From Mesodorylaimus sp. YZB2_4 (taxonomy: Eukaryota > Nematoda > Enoplea > Dorylaimida > Dorylaimidae): a DNA stretch of 64,000 nt. The stretch is taken from NCBI GenBank assembly GCA_030248295.1, contig JASANH010000206.1:56006-120005 (forward strand), given 5' to 3'. Positions 1-11,162 of the stretch are shown piece by piece. The translations under genes and the position numbers were made by a program. Below the pieces are notes generated by a model. That model saw only the letters and a program-made list of their open reading frames with translations. It did no database searches and had not been told where the DNA came from. Each line of letters opens with the position of its first letter. Position 1 is the stretch's first letter.

Positions 1-1846
1 GAGAAAAGGTTTTAATTTATGCATGCACTCGAACAAAAGAGAATGAGCATAAATGCTTGTCTTTGCACTCTAGTCGAGTGCTTGGGTTCTCGAACTAGAT
101 TAATCGACAGTAGATGTCTGCTTTTGGTGCACATTAGTCTGGCTGGGATCAAACAAGACTCGCGAACGATGAGGGATTGGGTTTGTTTTTGTGCTAGCCT
201 GCATGTGGTGCGCTTCAGGAGTCTCCCCTCTGAATGGTGGGAAGTGACTTGTGACAAGGGCTGCGCATTTCGCTTGGGATCTAGGGCCAGGCAGTGGCGC
301 TTGTCAGGTAAAAATTGGAAGCTATGACGAGGCTGGACCATGCGATGTGAGAGACTGAAAACTCTTCATTACTTCTCGCAGAAATTTGTAAATGCACAAG
401 TACAGGCGAGAGAGAACATTTTGTGCTGTGAGTTTTCCTCGATTTATAGCGATAATTGGTTTTCTTTTCCAAAAGTGCCCAGAAATTCGCTTTCAAACGC
501 AGGGCGTGCGCGAACTTAACTTTTTATCGATGTAAAAGTGTCACAAGCGGCCTCCACCAGGAAATAAAATTTAGCGTTGCTCGACATCTATGAAAGGATC
601 CACCGTGACTAGCATTCCTGGCTGTAGAGTGACTGATACTCTCCTCTGGCAAAGAAAGGGGTGATGTTTCATCGGCAGGTATAGTCACAAGCCAAGCCTT
701 TCTCTGGTTGGAGGTTTTTGTCCATCACTTCTTGGTCTCTCATAGGTCTGCCGCCTGGCTGCGCTGTTTACAGTATTTTTTATAAGAGCCAGTCCAAACA
801 GCCTTACCCTGCTCATGTGCGCAAACATTGTGTCCAATGCTGCTTCGATGCCCTCTGCATGTGCGTGAGTGATTAGGCTGTCTATATATGCAGTGCAGCA
901 TGTGAGGAGATCTCTCTCCTCCTGTGGCCGAGTGGGCCAGCATCCTCTGCTGGGGCTCCTCCAAATGGTATGAAAAAATGTTCAAAACAATTGAAGACTG
1001 ACGCGTAACGGGCTCAGATGCAATGATTGCATCGAGCCCAAATTGAAATGTCGGCTCCGTCAGAAAACAAAATCTAAATCAGCCGAGAAATGTCTGTAAA
1101 GCCTAGGAAAAGTCAGGAGAAATGGTTTTTTTAAACAAAAAATGTTGAAGGTTTTAATTTTCGAATTACCCGCCTTTTTTGAGGACCTGCTAATCATATC
1201 CTGAATCAGGAAACCAGTTAAAATTGATTTGAAAGTGCTGCAATAGTGCGATTGGAAAATCAGGGTACACATTTTCTGCTCCTTGAACAAACTCCAAATT
1301 GACTGCGTTGTATGGGGTGTAGTTTTCACCCTTCCATCTAGTTCCAGCAAGTCGATGCTGGTTACCGGTTATCAAGGTACGATGCCAGCAACACGCCAGG
1401 TCGCCCGATCAAAGTACAATCGAAGGCTCAGAAGACCAGTCCTTGTGATATACGGGTGATTTGTTGATTTATGCAAAGTGATCCACTGGGGAGGTATACA
1501 AGGGGATGTCAGCCTTGTTCTTGGGGAGTGTGTGCCGTATCTCCGTCGGGTGCGAGGTTCAGTAAACCGACGATAAGTGATTACAGCTTCACCACTTGTT
1601 TCAAATCACACTTCAATTACATCACGAAAAAAAGAGCTAAGAAGACCTATAGATGGCTTTCAATGACATTTTTAAAGATAAAACCCAAGAAACTATATTT
1701 CCATTTTTTAAGTTGCACCTTCACCCAACACCGAAACTATTCAGCCTTTGCAAAAAATGATGTGTCGGGTCAAGCTGAAGCGTCAAAGATGAAAACAAAG
1801 CTTCCAGATTGAGTTTTTTCTTCAAAGATGCCATAGAAAGGATGTT
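1..1846. other. Non-coding stretch with one dispersed repeat
   Basis: I see no supportable gene here; the open frames are short and overlap on both strands. Positions about 571-816 are repeated in the same orientation at about 11501-11745 (see that entry). The rest shows no recognisable element. Confidence 0.5.
571..816 (+). repeat. Dispersed repeat, copy 1 (partner 11501-11745)
   Basis: About 245 bases beginning ttagcgttgctcg recur at 11501-11745 with scattered substitutions. Both copies stop matching just after a gctcat. No inverted ends or coding capacity were seen, so the class is unknown. It is a high-copy interspersed repeat candidate. Confidence 0.75.
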
Positions 1847-2970
1847 TCAGACGTCAAGAATCGAATGCAGATGAGAAATGACTGATAAGAGCAATAAAAA
1901 GAAAGTAAAACCGTTACTCGGCATAATCACCTTAGCTCCTTGGCTTGTGTCCTGGATGGTTAATGACGTTGTTGTTGTTGTGGTAGTGGTGGTGGTGGTG
2001 GTGGTGCACTCTGGACATTTGTAGAACTTGGGACAAAACTCGCGCTTCTTCCAGCGACGCTCACCAGTTCGAGATACATGGGTCGGACCACACAGCACAC
2101 TGCAATCGGGAATGGGTCCTGACCATGGCCACATCTTGTCGCACATTTCCTCGCACTTGGCTGGCTCGCATGGACTGGGGGTGAAGTCAGGGACCTCGAC
2201 CATTTTGAAGCAGTCCCCGATGGAATCTGGGATGGTCCGCGTGAACAGGTCTTTGGTGCAGTCGCCTCGATTATTGTATAAACAGGCCTCTTCAAATTTG
2301 CACACTTCGCACTCCCATCTTTCTTCTGCTGATCCCAGCATTTCGACGTTAAAAGTTTCGGTAATCTTGCCAGATAGCTTGTACATAGATGTGATCTTCA
2401 TTTCCATCAGCCAGAATCAGACTTATATTACTTTTTCCATCATCACTAGGGAAATATAATATAAAAGTAAGGAAGCCAGTTTTTTTCGACGCTCTTCACT
2501 TTTTCTTTTATCATTTTGTCTGACTTTATAGTCTCCGGTTTCAGGGATCGTCTCTGGACTGATAAAGAGCAGAATGCGCGGCCGTGATGGTGGCCCAATG
2601 AAAATCTCATTATTCGTTATGTATAAAGGAGGAGTCACATCTATGACAGCGAAGTCGCCTAACGACTTTTAATTTTCTAAGAATTGCTGGAAGCTCAATA
2701 TGCTCCCACTCAAATTCGAGCAAATCCAATCAACATGAAATGATACATCACCAAAGAAAAACGAGTACTTTCGTCGCCTATTTTGAATAATTTGGGCAGC
2801 CCTTCAAGCAGAACCCGCTCGATTACATTGACCTCATTGTCAGATTAATGATTTGGGTACAACACGATGGCCAAATCGATGTTCAACGACTCGCCATTGG
2901 TCAGTTGTCCGCAGCTGTTGATCATAAGGGCAACGAGTAGAGTAGACAAATACAACATTTTTCTCAGCAT
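1847..2970 (-). CDS. Putative secreted vWA-like, Cys-rich, Thr-stalk surface protein (possibly a pseudogene)
   Basis: Three open segments on the minus strand fit one spliced gene. The first, starting at ATG 2970, encodes a signal-peptide-like N-terminus (MLRKMLYLSTLLVALMINSC). It then reads IDLAIVLY and, after an in-frame TAA at 2845-2847, KIGDESTRFSLVMY, which resembles the first strands and helix of a von Willebrand A domain. The usual DxSxS metal motif is not visible. The second segment (2638-2423) has the later vWA-like strand RPRILLFISPE. The third (2407-1847) has 13 cysteines in about 100 residues, including WPWSGPIPDCSVLCG, which resembles a thrombospondin type 1 repeat. A run of 13 threonines follows, then a hydrophobic C-terminal tail as in GPI-anchored proteins. 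Splice sites between segments were not fixed. The in-frame stop means either a missed intron or a pseudogene. Inferred location is the cell surface; no function is claimed. Confidence 0.5.
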
Positions 2971-3460
2971 GGTCGAACTAATCCTGCAGAGGGAACGCAC
3001 GAACAGTGGACTCCTGGATCCACTTTGGCGCTACCTTCGGCGAAGAGTGGCGGAGTGCGAGTATTTGACACGTTGGCATGGTTGGCAGGATTGTTACACA
3101 TCTTTGACCACAAATGTTTTATGCTATGACCGGCCCACGAGCCACACGCCTTTTTTGAAGGAGGTATTGATTGACTTGGACTGTTTCGTATTTGCGTTGA
3201 TACTAACCAAGTATTGTGCATGTCTCTGAGTGCACTTGGTGCTGCTCTCGTAATCAGTCGATGGTCGGCTACAGTAAACGGCTGTGTCTGTCAGCCCCAT
3301 CGCGTGGCGGGCGGCCAGATCTACTGTACAGCGTGTGGGGCTCGTTTTTGCGCAGAAGTGCGTGACTCGTTGCTAATTTTTCGCATGGCACCTCTACCCA
3401 GCACGATTCCTCGCTCTCACTCTCTGTTAGACCGCTATAGGACCTAGGATAGCTGACCAC

Positions 3461-3699
3461 TGTCGTCGCCTGGTCGCGCAGTGGAAGTTGATATAGCGGG
3501 ACGGCAGAATCACGCGTTGATTTGATTTATATAGGTATATTTCAATAGAGTACTTGATAAACGACCATACACTCGCTTCACATAAAACGACACTATGCAA
3601 TGATCACTTGTATCTTCTATCACCACCTTTACATTATCACTTCCCATTCCCAACATGCCTGGGCTGTGAAGCCCTCGATCTTAGCTCGCGTTCGCGACA
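3461..3699 (-). repeat. 3' LTR of the BEL element
   Basis: This copy starts tgtcgtcgcctgg and ends ttcgcgaca on the plus strand, so it carries the usual TG..CA ends. It matches 8899-9137 at 236 of 239 positions by eye. It is the 3' LTR because gag-pol runs on the minus strand. Confidence 0.95.
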
Positions 3700-3712
3700 C
3701 TCCGCCGCTTAT
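3700..3712 (-). other. Candidate polypurine tract
   Basis: Read on the minus strand, the bases just before the 3' LTR are ataagcggcggag, mostly purine and directly abutting TGTCGCG. This is where plus-strand DNA priming would occur. It is short and interrupted, so this is a positional call. Confidence 0.45.
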
Positions 3713-4071
3713 TTGAAAGATCCATCTTCGTCTTCAGGGATTTCGATCGGGTACAGGTGGATGATTGATCGATTGATTGATTGCCCACTTGGCAGGCGCA
3801 CTGTTGCAGTTCGGACTGAGCGATAAGATTGGCCCTTGACTGCTTCTATTCGTCCCAGTTGCCACTTGCCTCGTGTTTGATTCTCCTCTCGCATGTGGAC
3901 CACATCGCCGACCTGTGGTGTCGCCTTGAGGCTTGAGCGCGGATGCTTGACAGTCGATTGATGCCTCTCTCGTAGGGCCAGGAGGTACTGCTTAGACCAA
4001 ACAGCCCAGAATTGGTTCAGATATTGAATTCGCTTCTTCCACCGTTCTATTACCGCCCTGCGCGTACCCAT
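3709..4071 (-). pseudogene. BEL integrase C-terminal (DUF5641-type) segment
   Basis: This 120-residue minus-strand segment is the C-terminal end of the BEL polyprotein. It contains VGDVVHMREENQTRGKWQLG, the typical signature of the DUF5641 domain that follows the integrase core in BEL/Pao elements. The stop lies just inside the 3' LTR boundary. It is in a different frame from the integrase core at 4050-4670. Reading a second frame shows the shift near 4130-4150, in the linker after TILSPA. It is therefore part of a broken polyprotein, not a separate gene. Confidence 0.85.
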
Positions 4072-4670
4072 TGATTCGATTGATTCGGGAAGGATGGGCT
4101 CTGATTCAATTGATCCATTGATTGTTGGCGGCGTGAGAAGCAGGCGGGTGAAAGGATCGTACCACCGCGTAGGTCGTCGTCGACGTAGGTGATTGGCCTT
4201 TGATTGATGATTGATTCGATTTCAGCCAACACCGTAGTCATTTGACTCGTTGATAACATGATCGATTGTATTGACTTTCGGAATGCTTGCTTGACTAATC
4301 GGATCAGTCGCTCATAGAAGCCACCCTTCCATGGCGATCGTTCCGTGATAAAGTTCTATTTTATTTTGAGTCGACTAGCGTATTCTTGAATTTCCTTCGA
4401 CTTAAAGTTGCCTCCATGGTCAGAGATTATGAGTTAAGGCACCCCTCGACGGGCGATGAATCGTTGCAGACCCAGAAGTAGTTGCTCGCTTGTCATATCG
4501 TCGACTAATTCTAGATGGATCGCCCGTGTGACCATGCACGCCACAATGCTAACCCATTTTTTCTTGGGCTGGCACCCTTTGTCCTTTGTGTAGATCGGGC
4601 CGAAATAGTCGATGCCCACATGGAAGAACGCCTTTGATTCTTGCACTCGCGGCTTTGGCAAGTCTGGCAT
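4050..4670 (-). pseudogene. BEL integrase catalytic core, interrupted by two stops
   Basis: The minus-strand translation holds the DDE integrase core. The first Asp is in VGIDYFGP, followed by TRAIHLELV. The second Asp is in ISDHGGNF and the Glu is in PWKGGFYERLIR. RPITYVDDDL then leads into the C-terminal region. In-frame stops at 4434-4436 (before the second Asp) and 4356-4358 (before the Glu motif) interrupt it. A stop at 4683-4685 separates it from the zinc-binding part upstream. All pieces are in one frame, so this is point decay and not separate genes. In a working element the enzyme would join the DNA copy to the chromosome. Confidence 0.9.
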
Positions 4671-4682
4671 CGGTGGTGGCTT

Positions 4683-6590
4683 TTAGGGTCCCCAGTCCCA
4701 TCGCCGACAAACCCCGCATCTTCTAATTATTCGATTGACTTCTGCTCGCCCTGTTGGAACCCAGAATCGCATTCGCAGTTGAGCCAATGTGTGCGATATG
4801 CCGCATTGCATCGTCTGTTCGTGAGCCTCTTTGATCACCAGGTGGGTAAGCTTTGACCTTTTCGGAAGGAGGATAGGATTGATCGCTTCAATCGAGATTT
4901 TAGCCTGCCCAATTCTTCCATCGCATCGAATGACGCCATCCTTATCTAATTGAAGTGGTATTGCATTGTTGAGAAGAATTGCCCTCTGATCGCCCTGCAT
5001 TCCCCTCAGCCGTACCAGCTCGTCTGGGAAATACTTTGCTTGCATCGCTTTGAACCATAGCTTCTCTGCCATATCGATCTCTTCTGGCGTCGATGGGTCC
5101 AGTTCGCTTTCTTTGCGGTGGGATCGCCCCTTCTTCTTCTTTACCTTGGCAACAAATCGTATGCAGAGGATCGTAATGCGTATTAGTTTCCTCCAACTTG
5201 AGTATCGATTTTCGTCAAAAATTCGGTTAGCTTCGTCCGAACCCTCCGCCGCAAAATTGGTCGTTGCTGTATAAACCGTCGTTTCGGTTTTGCTTGCCTG
5301 GATATCGTCCTGGTCGAACTTGAATTCGTCCACTGCGGGCCATGTTTCTTCGGCTCCGCGCAGCCATTGCGGTCCATGCCACCATATAGATTTGTTTTTG
5401 GGTGCCATGGCTGTTGCTCCTCTGGACAGGAGATCAGCTGGATTGTCCTCTGTGGTCACATAACGAAACCTGACGGATTTGATGCTCGTGATGAACCTGA
5501 CCCGATTTGCCTCGAATGTTTGCAGCGGCTTGGTCGATTGAAGCCATCGTAGGACGCATTGGGAATCGATCCACACGAAGGTGCTTTCGATTTGAGGCCG
5601 CAGTCCATCGCGGACAAATGTGAGGATTTTCGCCCCAATATGTGCTGCCAGCAGTTCGAGTCGTGGAATTGTCGGATTCTTCTCTTTCCACTTGTCTGCT
5701 CGCTTCGGTTTCATTCGACTTTTTGCAAAGATAAGGTTCGATTTGCCCAGTTGAGATCGCAAATAGACGCACGCCCAGTACGCCTTCTCCGATGCATTGC
5801 AGAAGACATGTAGTTGATACGGAGTGCCATCATTACCCAGATACCTTGGTAGCTTGACCTGATCGAGGCCATCGAGGTCTGCTCGAGTTTGATCCCACTT
5901 TTCTCGGGTTTGCGTTGTTAATTGATCGACCCATTTTAGATCCGTCGACCATAGGATTTGGAAGAAGTGGCGGACATTGACCATGATTGGGCACATGAGA
6001 CCAAGGGGATCGAAGGCCTGATGAAAAAAGCTGAGTACCGACCGCTTTGTAGGCTCGCTTTCGATGACCATTTTGCCATGATTAATTGTGATCGTGTCCG
6101 AACATGTGTCCCACTTGATACCTAGGACCTTTGTCTGAGCCGCTTTCGCTCGATCCGTTTCTGGGATTGCCTTGAGGAATTCTTGATCATTCGAGTTCCA
6201 TTCCCGCAAATTCATTGATGCTTCATTGAAAAGTTTCTTCGCAACTTGATAGAAGTCGATTGCGTCGGCAGTTGATTGAACCCCGGTGATCATGTTGTCC
6301 ACATACATATTGTCCTGTATCTTCTTCGCTACTGGTCCACCGTTCATTTGCAGATGGTACTCGATGGTTGCCCCAAGCAGGAACGGGCTTGATATGACAA
6401 CGAACGGGACTCGTTTGAAGCGATAGATTTGCAAGTTGCCATCGACACTTGGATTCTTGGGGTTCTTGAGCCAAAGAAAATGCGTGACGTCCCTTGATAC
6501 GGGTTGGAGTCCGACTTGTAAGAATGCCTTCTCGATATCTGCGATCAATGCTACTTTGTTCATTCGAAAGCGAAGTAGCAGTTGGGCCAA
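4683..6590 (-). pseudogene. BEL reverse transcriptase, RNase H and integrase zinc region
   Basis: This is the longest open segment of the BEL pol (635 residues). The reverse transcriptase shows ALIADIEKAFLQV near residue 15, VPFVVISSPFLLGATI near 60-80, and the active-site box as YVDNMITG near 95, where most family members have YVDD. RNase H follows with HVFCNASEKAYWACVY near 265; the family normally has Asp where this copy has Asn. Then come IPRLELLAAHIGAKI and FVWIDSQCVLRWLQ. The end carries an HHCC-type integrase zinc motif (HLVIKEAHEQTMQCGISH, then CGVCRRW) before a stop at 4683-4685. Upstream it is separated from the first part of the RT by a stop at 6642-6644 in the same frame. It acts as part of a polyprotein, not as a separate gene. 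Confidence 0.93.
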
Positions 6591-6641
6591 GTCGTCTAGT
6601 ATGACTGGTCCTCTGTATAGGTATTCGTTCCAACTGCGCTG

Positions 6642-7310
6642 TTAATTGCTTGTCTTGGCAGAGCCATCGTAGACGATCCGTACCTTTGTCGTGGCTCGAT
6701 CAGGTGTGATCACGGGATGGTGTGCAAGGTAGTGAATGGGGCCATCGATCTTGTCTTTGTCGATCTTCTCGATGATGCCCTTGTGCAGCTGATCTTGGAT
6801 TATAGCATCGTACTCAATCATCAGCTCAGGGTCGTATTGTAGGCGACGGATAACTGACTTGAGTCGCCCAATGGATAGGCCGTAGTTGTCTGGCAGATCA
6901 AGATGTTCACCTTTTCGCGGCCATTGAACTTGATACCGATTGTCCTCGAACTTGATAGTTTCATTAAATATCTGCATGGCTTTCTCGTCGTCACGTTCAT
7001 GGATTTGATCAGTGATGCCAATCTTCTCGAGTTCCCACAGGTCGTTGATTTGAGCTTGATCCTTGATGTGTGGCTCGAGGTGATTCAGCTCTTGACTGTT
7101 GATTGCAACTGACGAGACGAAGCAGTTGAATGTAGAGGCTGGCTCAGCGATTTTGATTTGGTTCTTGGTTTGGCCAAAAACGATCCACCCGAAGATAGAG
7201 TTGCAGAGATACAGGCTTGGTCCGATTTCTTTGCTGTTGGCTAGCATGATGCGCTCATATTCATTGATGCCGATGAGGACATCTATCTTGATCGTTTCTG
7301 CTTGATTAGA
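6642..7310 (-). pseudogene. BEL pol N-terminal part with protease core deleted
   Basis: The minus-strand frame continues from gag without a shift. After DTGATTTTLASDVS it reads straight from TSLFTSNQA into KIDVLIGINEYERIMLANS. The related copy at 61193-61600 has about 350 extra bases at this point, encoding LDSGSQRTYVTEGL, the aspartic protease active site. This element has therefore lost the protease core by an internal deletion near 7300. The segment ends VRIVYDGSAKTSN, the start of the reverse transcriptase fingers, at a TAA (6642-6644). At that TAA the copy near 60580 has a Gln codon. Confidence 0.85.
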
Positions 7311-7327
7311 TGTGAACAGACTGGTGC

Positions 7328-8870
7328 TTACGTCCGAAGCGAGCGTCGTTGTGGTTGCCCCAGTGTCGATATACGGTGCCTTCGATCGCTTTTCGCAGAG
7401 GCTTGAATGATGGCTGGTGTCTCGACAATGATAGCACTTTGTTTTCGCCTAGCATTGGACAGTTTGATGGCCAGCTTTGAGACATCACCAGCAATGGTCC
7501 TTGAGTTTCCTCTTTCGTTCTTCAACTGTGGGCACGTGTTGGCATTCATCGGCCCAGTGGTCGCCCTCGCAGTAGATGCATGGAGAGCGAGGCTTGTTCT
7601 TGACATGATCATGATTGGTGACAGCTTTTGAGGTATGCTTCGCTCTACTCTTGCTGTTGACCAGAAACGAATGGCTCGTCTTGGGTACGCTTGGTTTTCC
7701 CCTCGTTTCGCTGCTTTGATGACTAAGCTGATCATGGCTCGTCTTTTGTTTCTCGTATCGCATGATACGCTCGCGGGCAACAGCAATATGGATTGATACC
7801 ATCTTGGTCAATTCGGCTCGCAATTCTTTGAGCTTACATTGCTCGGCGGGCTTCTTTTCGTAGATCTTCTCGAGAACAAACGCTGGCAACTTCGGCCAGA
7901 TCAAACTCGTCGTCCAAGATTCATCGACCGCGCCACCCAGTGATTCGATCGAGCGCAGATGCTTTTCAAGATTGATTTGCAGTTGGCGCAAGCCTTCCAT
8001 GTTCCGGGCACCCTCCAGATTCACAATGGCTCGTTGGTGCATTCGCATGATTTCTTGGTCGTTGCCAAAGCGTTCTTTGAGGAGCTGAATCGCCGTTTCG
8101 TAGTTCCCGCCTGTGACCGCTAACCCATCGACCACTGATTTCGCATCGCCCGTTAGTTGAGCCACCAGATATGCCATTTTCGTGACAGGCGCGACGGCAT
8201 CATTCGCGTGAACCGAGGCGTTGAACGCGTCCCAGAATGGCTTGAACTGCAGCCGATTGCCACTGAACTTTGGTAACTCGAGTTTTGGTAGCATGGCGTG
8301 CATCTGCGCAACGCCGCGACCTTGACCCAGACCAGCTTGGTTGCCTACGACCTGTACCTTGATATTCGACTCTTTTTCGAAACGCTCACGTTCTATCCGT
8401 GCTTGTTGTTCGATTCGCTCCATATCCCATCTCGTTCTCTGTTCTTCTTCTTGAAGCCGTAGCTGCAGTTGAATTCGCTCGATCTCGGCGTTTACTTCGG
8501 CCTCTTCCAACTTGGCCTTCAGCTGGCGTTCTTCTTTCTCGATCATCCGATTCTCAAAGCAGCCAATATCAGCGATCGCCATATCGTATTCGATCTCCAT
8601 TTGGGCGTATTGTTCACTTTCAATAACGAACTCAGCCGACTCGGCATCGTCCACAGCGTTCGCGTAGTCGTCGTACTTGTTCTTATAGCCCTCGAAAAGC
8701 GCTCGCAAGCGGGCCTTGTACTTGTCGATTTCATGAGTAGTTTCTTCGTTGATAACTGCCAAATTAGGTTTTGCGTCGAGTAGGTGGCGAAGGGCTAGGC
8801 GTCGAGGGGCTAGATGTTTTCGAAGCCTCGCCGCAACGACCGCCATCGTTGATATCGTTGATAGCCGCAA
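7328..8870 (-). CDS. gag: BEL gag (DUF1759-type), interrupted near its zinc knuckles
   Basis: The 461-residue open part (8870-7485) starts at the first ATG after the primer-binding site. Residues about 60-175 form a charged coiled-coil-like stretch rich in E, Q and R. Residues about 190-330 match the DUF1759 gag core (LPKLELPKFSGNRLQFKPFW, then VTKMAYLVAQLTGDAKS). A zinc knuckle CIYCEGDHWADEC lies near the end. A TGA at 7485-7487 stops the frame just after HCW. The same frame continues through CLKAGHQTVQC, a second stop at 7449-7451, and a further knuckle CYHCRDTSHHSSLC. Gag forms the intracellular particle of the retrotransposon. The frame is shared with pol, so a single gag-pol polyprotein is expected in the intact ancestor. 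Confidence 0.9.
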
Positions 8871-8874
8871 TCAA

Positions 8875-8890
8875 CCACGCTCTGCTACCA
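8875..8890 (-). other. Candidate primer-binding site
   Basis: Read on the minus strand, eight bases after the 5' LTR comes tggtagcagagcgtgg. It begins TGG, as needed to pair with a tRNA CCA end. Nearly the same string (tggtagcagaaggtgg) follows the LTR pieces at 56121-56136 and 63105-63120, which supports it as conserved. The tRNA was not identified. Confidence 0.65.
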
Positions 8891-8898
8891 AATAATTC

Positions 8899-9137
8899 TG
8901 TCGTCGCCTGGTCGCGCAGTGGAAGTTGATATAGCGGGACGGCAGAATCACACGTTGATTTGATTTATATAGGTATATTTCAATAGAGTACTTGATAAAC
9001 GACCGTACACTCGCTTCACATAAAACGACACTATGCAATGATCACTTGTATCTTCTATCACCACCTTTACATTATCACTTCCCATTCCCAACATGCCTGG
9101 GCTGTGAAGCCCTTGATCTTAGCTCGCGTTCGCGACA
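8899..9137 (-). repeat. 5' LTR of the BEL element
   Basis: Partner of 3461-3699, with three transition differences. It should hold the promoter and polyadenylation signal of the element on the minus strand. No TATA box was assigned with confidence. Confidence 0.95.
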
Positions 9138-10077
9138 ACCACCACACAAAGCGGGATTAAATGCTGATTTGAGAGGAAAAAACGGGATTTTCTCGTCTCA
9201 GTTTGTCACACTTTATCATTTCCTAGCTGATAAAAACCGAAAACATTACTTGCCGATCTAGCGGTTTGACCGCACCGGGAACCGATCCACCCCTCAGATC
9301 GGCGGATCGGTTTAGTTGGATTAGTGGATTGGGCTATGCTGGAGCTACTGTAGGCGGCAACAGCGGGTCCATTGCGCAATCTGGGTATTGTCTGTCTTAG
9401 GGGAGCTACTGTATGTATGCGTTGGCGTCGTTTACAGAATGATAGTTATTGTGGGCGGAATGACTTTTCGCGTTTCTCTGCTTCAAAACTGGGCGTACAA
9501 CTGAATAGAAGTGATGAGTGGACAGGCTCGTTGATGCTGTTTGATGCCAGTCTTCAGGTCTCAGATTTTTCGACGCGGGTTCGACTCGAAGGATGGAGTA
9601 TGGCTTGATAGTGGGAGGCAATGTCTAATGAAAGCTGTCCTCGGGCTGTATGTTATCATGGCTTATCTGTACTGTGCTGTTGCCGAAATATTGTAGTGAT
9701 CAGAAATATATTTACCGCGCATTTCTATTTGAGTTTGGGCACATACATTTGCTGTGTCCAATCATGAGTCATGCTATCTTTGCGGTTTATACGAAACCTA
9801 TATAAGCTATAAGCTCTTTTCGTGTCTCAAAGGATCATTACTAAAGTCAGTCAAGTCAATAAACAGTTGCTTTCAGTCGAGTAGAGCCCCAAAGTAGGAA
9901 CCGCGGCCGCGGTAGTGCAGAGGTTTGGCCTTCATCGCTCTGTGTGGTTCGGAAGCGAGTGGCTGGGCTTGTCCAGGGCCCAATACTGGGTAATAGAGGT
10001 CAGCTTACGAACAATAACGCCAGGCTGTGGGTGACTCACCCGGTACCCTATAGGTGCTCCGAGTGGATCATAAGCCA

Positions 10078-10252
10078 AACAATTGGAACAATTGGAAACA
10101 ACTGTAGCGATTAAAAACAATTGGATCAATTGGAAACAAGTGGAGCAATTAGAACAATTGGAACAATTGGAAACAATTGTAGCGATTAAAAACAATTGGA
10201 TCAATCGAAAACAAGTGGAACAATTATAACAATTGGAACATTTGGAAACAAG
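10078..10252. repeat. Degenerate acaattgga tandem repeat
   Basis: The unit acaattggaa and its variants (aacaattggatca, aacaagtggaac) repeat irregularly. A longer higher-order unit of about 90 bases (acaattggaacaattggaaa, then ctgtagcgattaaaaa) occurs twice. This is a minisatellite with no coding role. Confidence 0.8.
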
Positions 10253-10659
10253 TGGGTCTCGGCTGTCGAAGACCAGCAGGATTCAAAGCCCACCCACCAT
10301 CGTCTGAGGAAGTCGATGTCTTGTCCAGGATGCCCTCGCGTGGATGTGCTCCTAGTGGAGACACGTAGATGGACGCTGCTCTGTGTACTGGTCCCCGACT
10401 TCAAAAAAACACAAATTACAGAAGGAACACACCCTGAGCTCTACATAGTTGTGCCAGGCTCACTAGTCGATTTTCCATAGTACGATCAGTAGTAAATTGT
10501 GCAGCCGACGAGAGTAGTCGGGCTCTTCTTTACAAGAAGGAATAAAGAGACTCTGCACGATGTCGGTGCCTGAGTATGCTTAGGTCCTGTTTCTGTTTTA
10601 TCACATCACCAAGCACTACAATCGAGGGTGAAGGGCAACATCACATAATTAATTTATTC

Positions 10660-10745
10660 ACTGGACCGCGAGTCGAACACTCGCACATAATTGTGCAGCT
10701 GACGTGAGAGGCAGACGCCTAACACCAGCCCTCGAGCCGGGCTCC
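10660..10745 (-). repeat. tRNA-like relic (possible SINE head)
   Basis: On the minus strand a box A-like string tcgagggctggtgttaggcg (complement of 10716-10735) is followed about 40 bases later by a box B-like gttcgactcgc near 10668-10678. Acceptor ends do not pair well. A degenerate tRNA-derived SINE is more likely than a working tRNA. Confidence 0.4.
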
Positions 10746-11162
10746 CATCTGGCTTCGAGGCCTGGTGGAAGCTAGGCCTGACCTAATCTGGAGACTTCCC
10801 TTCTGTAGGTTGCGTCCCCATAATCGCACACAGACTGGCGGGGCGGCCCATGGCCACAAAACTAGTAACGAGAGCGCGCCTGAAAACGGGTTTCTTGTAT
10901 GCTAGGGCGGGAGAGTTTTAGCAAAAGGGCACGTGTCTAAGGATTGTCACGCTCGGCAGGGGTGGGATGAATACTGCTTTTAGGGCAGGTATTGTGCAGG
11001 CGGCGGGCGGGGGTGGGATGTAAGGCGAAAAAATACAGGCTTGAATTGATCACTGCTTGCCTGAGTTGTGCATCAGGGCTATCGAATTTCTTGATTGGTG
11101 CCTCTGCATATTTGTGAAATTTAGAACGCAAATTTATTTTTCTTCGTGAACTTTCGAGCATT

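Larger units (their letters stand above)
3461..9137 (-). mobile_element. BEL/Pao LTR retrotransposon, full length, decayed
   Basis: Two 239-bp direct LTRs (3461-3699 and 8899-9137) enclose gag and pol on the minus strand. The flanks carry a 5-bp target duplication, accac (3456-3460 and 9138-9142), the size expected for BEL/Pao. The order on the minus strand is 5' LTR, primer-binding site, gag, truncated protease region, reverse transcriptase, RNase H, integrase with a DUF5641-type C-terminus, polypurine tract, 3' LTR. The LTRs differ at only three sites, all transitions. Even so, the single gag-pol frame has at least six in-frame stops (7485-7487, 7449-7451, 6642-6644, 4683-4685, 4434-4436, 4356-4358) and a frameshift near 4130-4150. 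It cannot code for its own transposition. Confidence 0.95.

Noticed and set aside
2028..2459. 143-residue plus-strand open frame
   Set aside because: Antisense shadow of the Cys-rich minus-strand exon.
3461..9137. Stop codons in BEL read as codon reassignment
   Set aside because: Stops occur as TAA, TAG and TGA at positions with different expected residues, and neighbouring genes use all three as terminators; mutation is the simpler reading.
9907..9990. tRNA-like string near gcggccgcggtagtgcagagg
   Set aside because: Box B is missing and the sequence does not fold as a cloverleaf.
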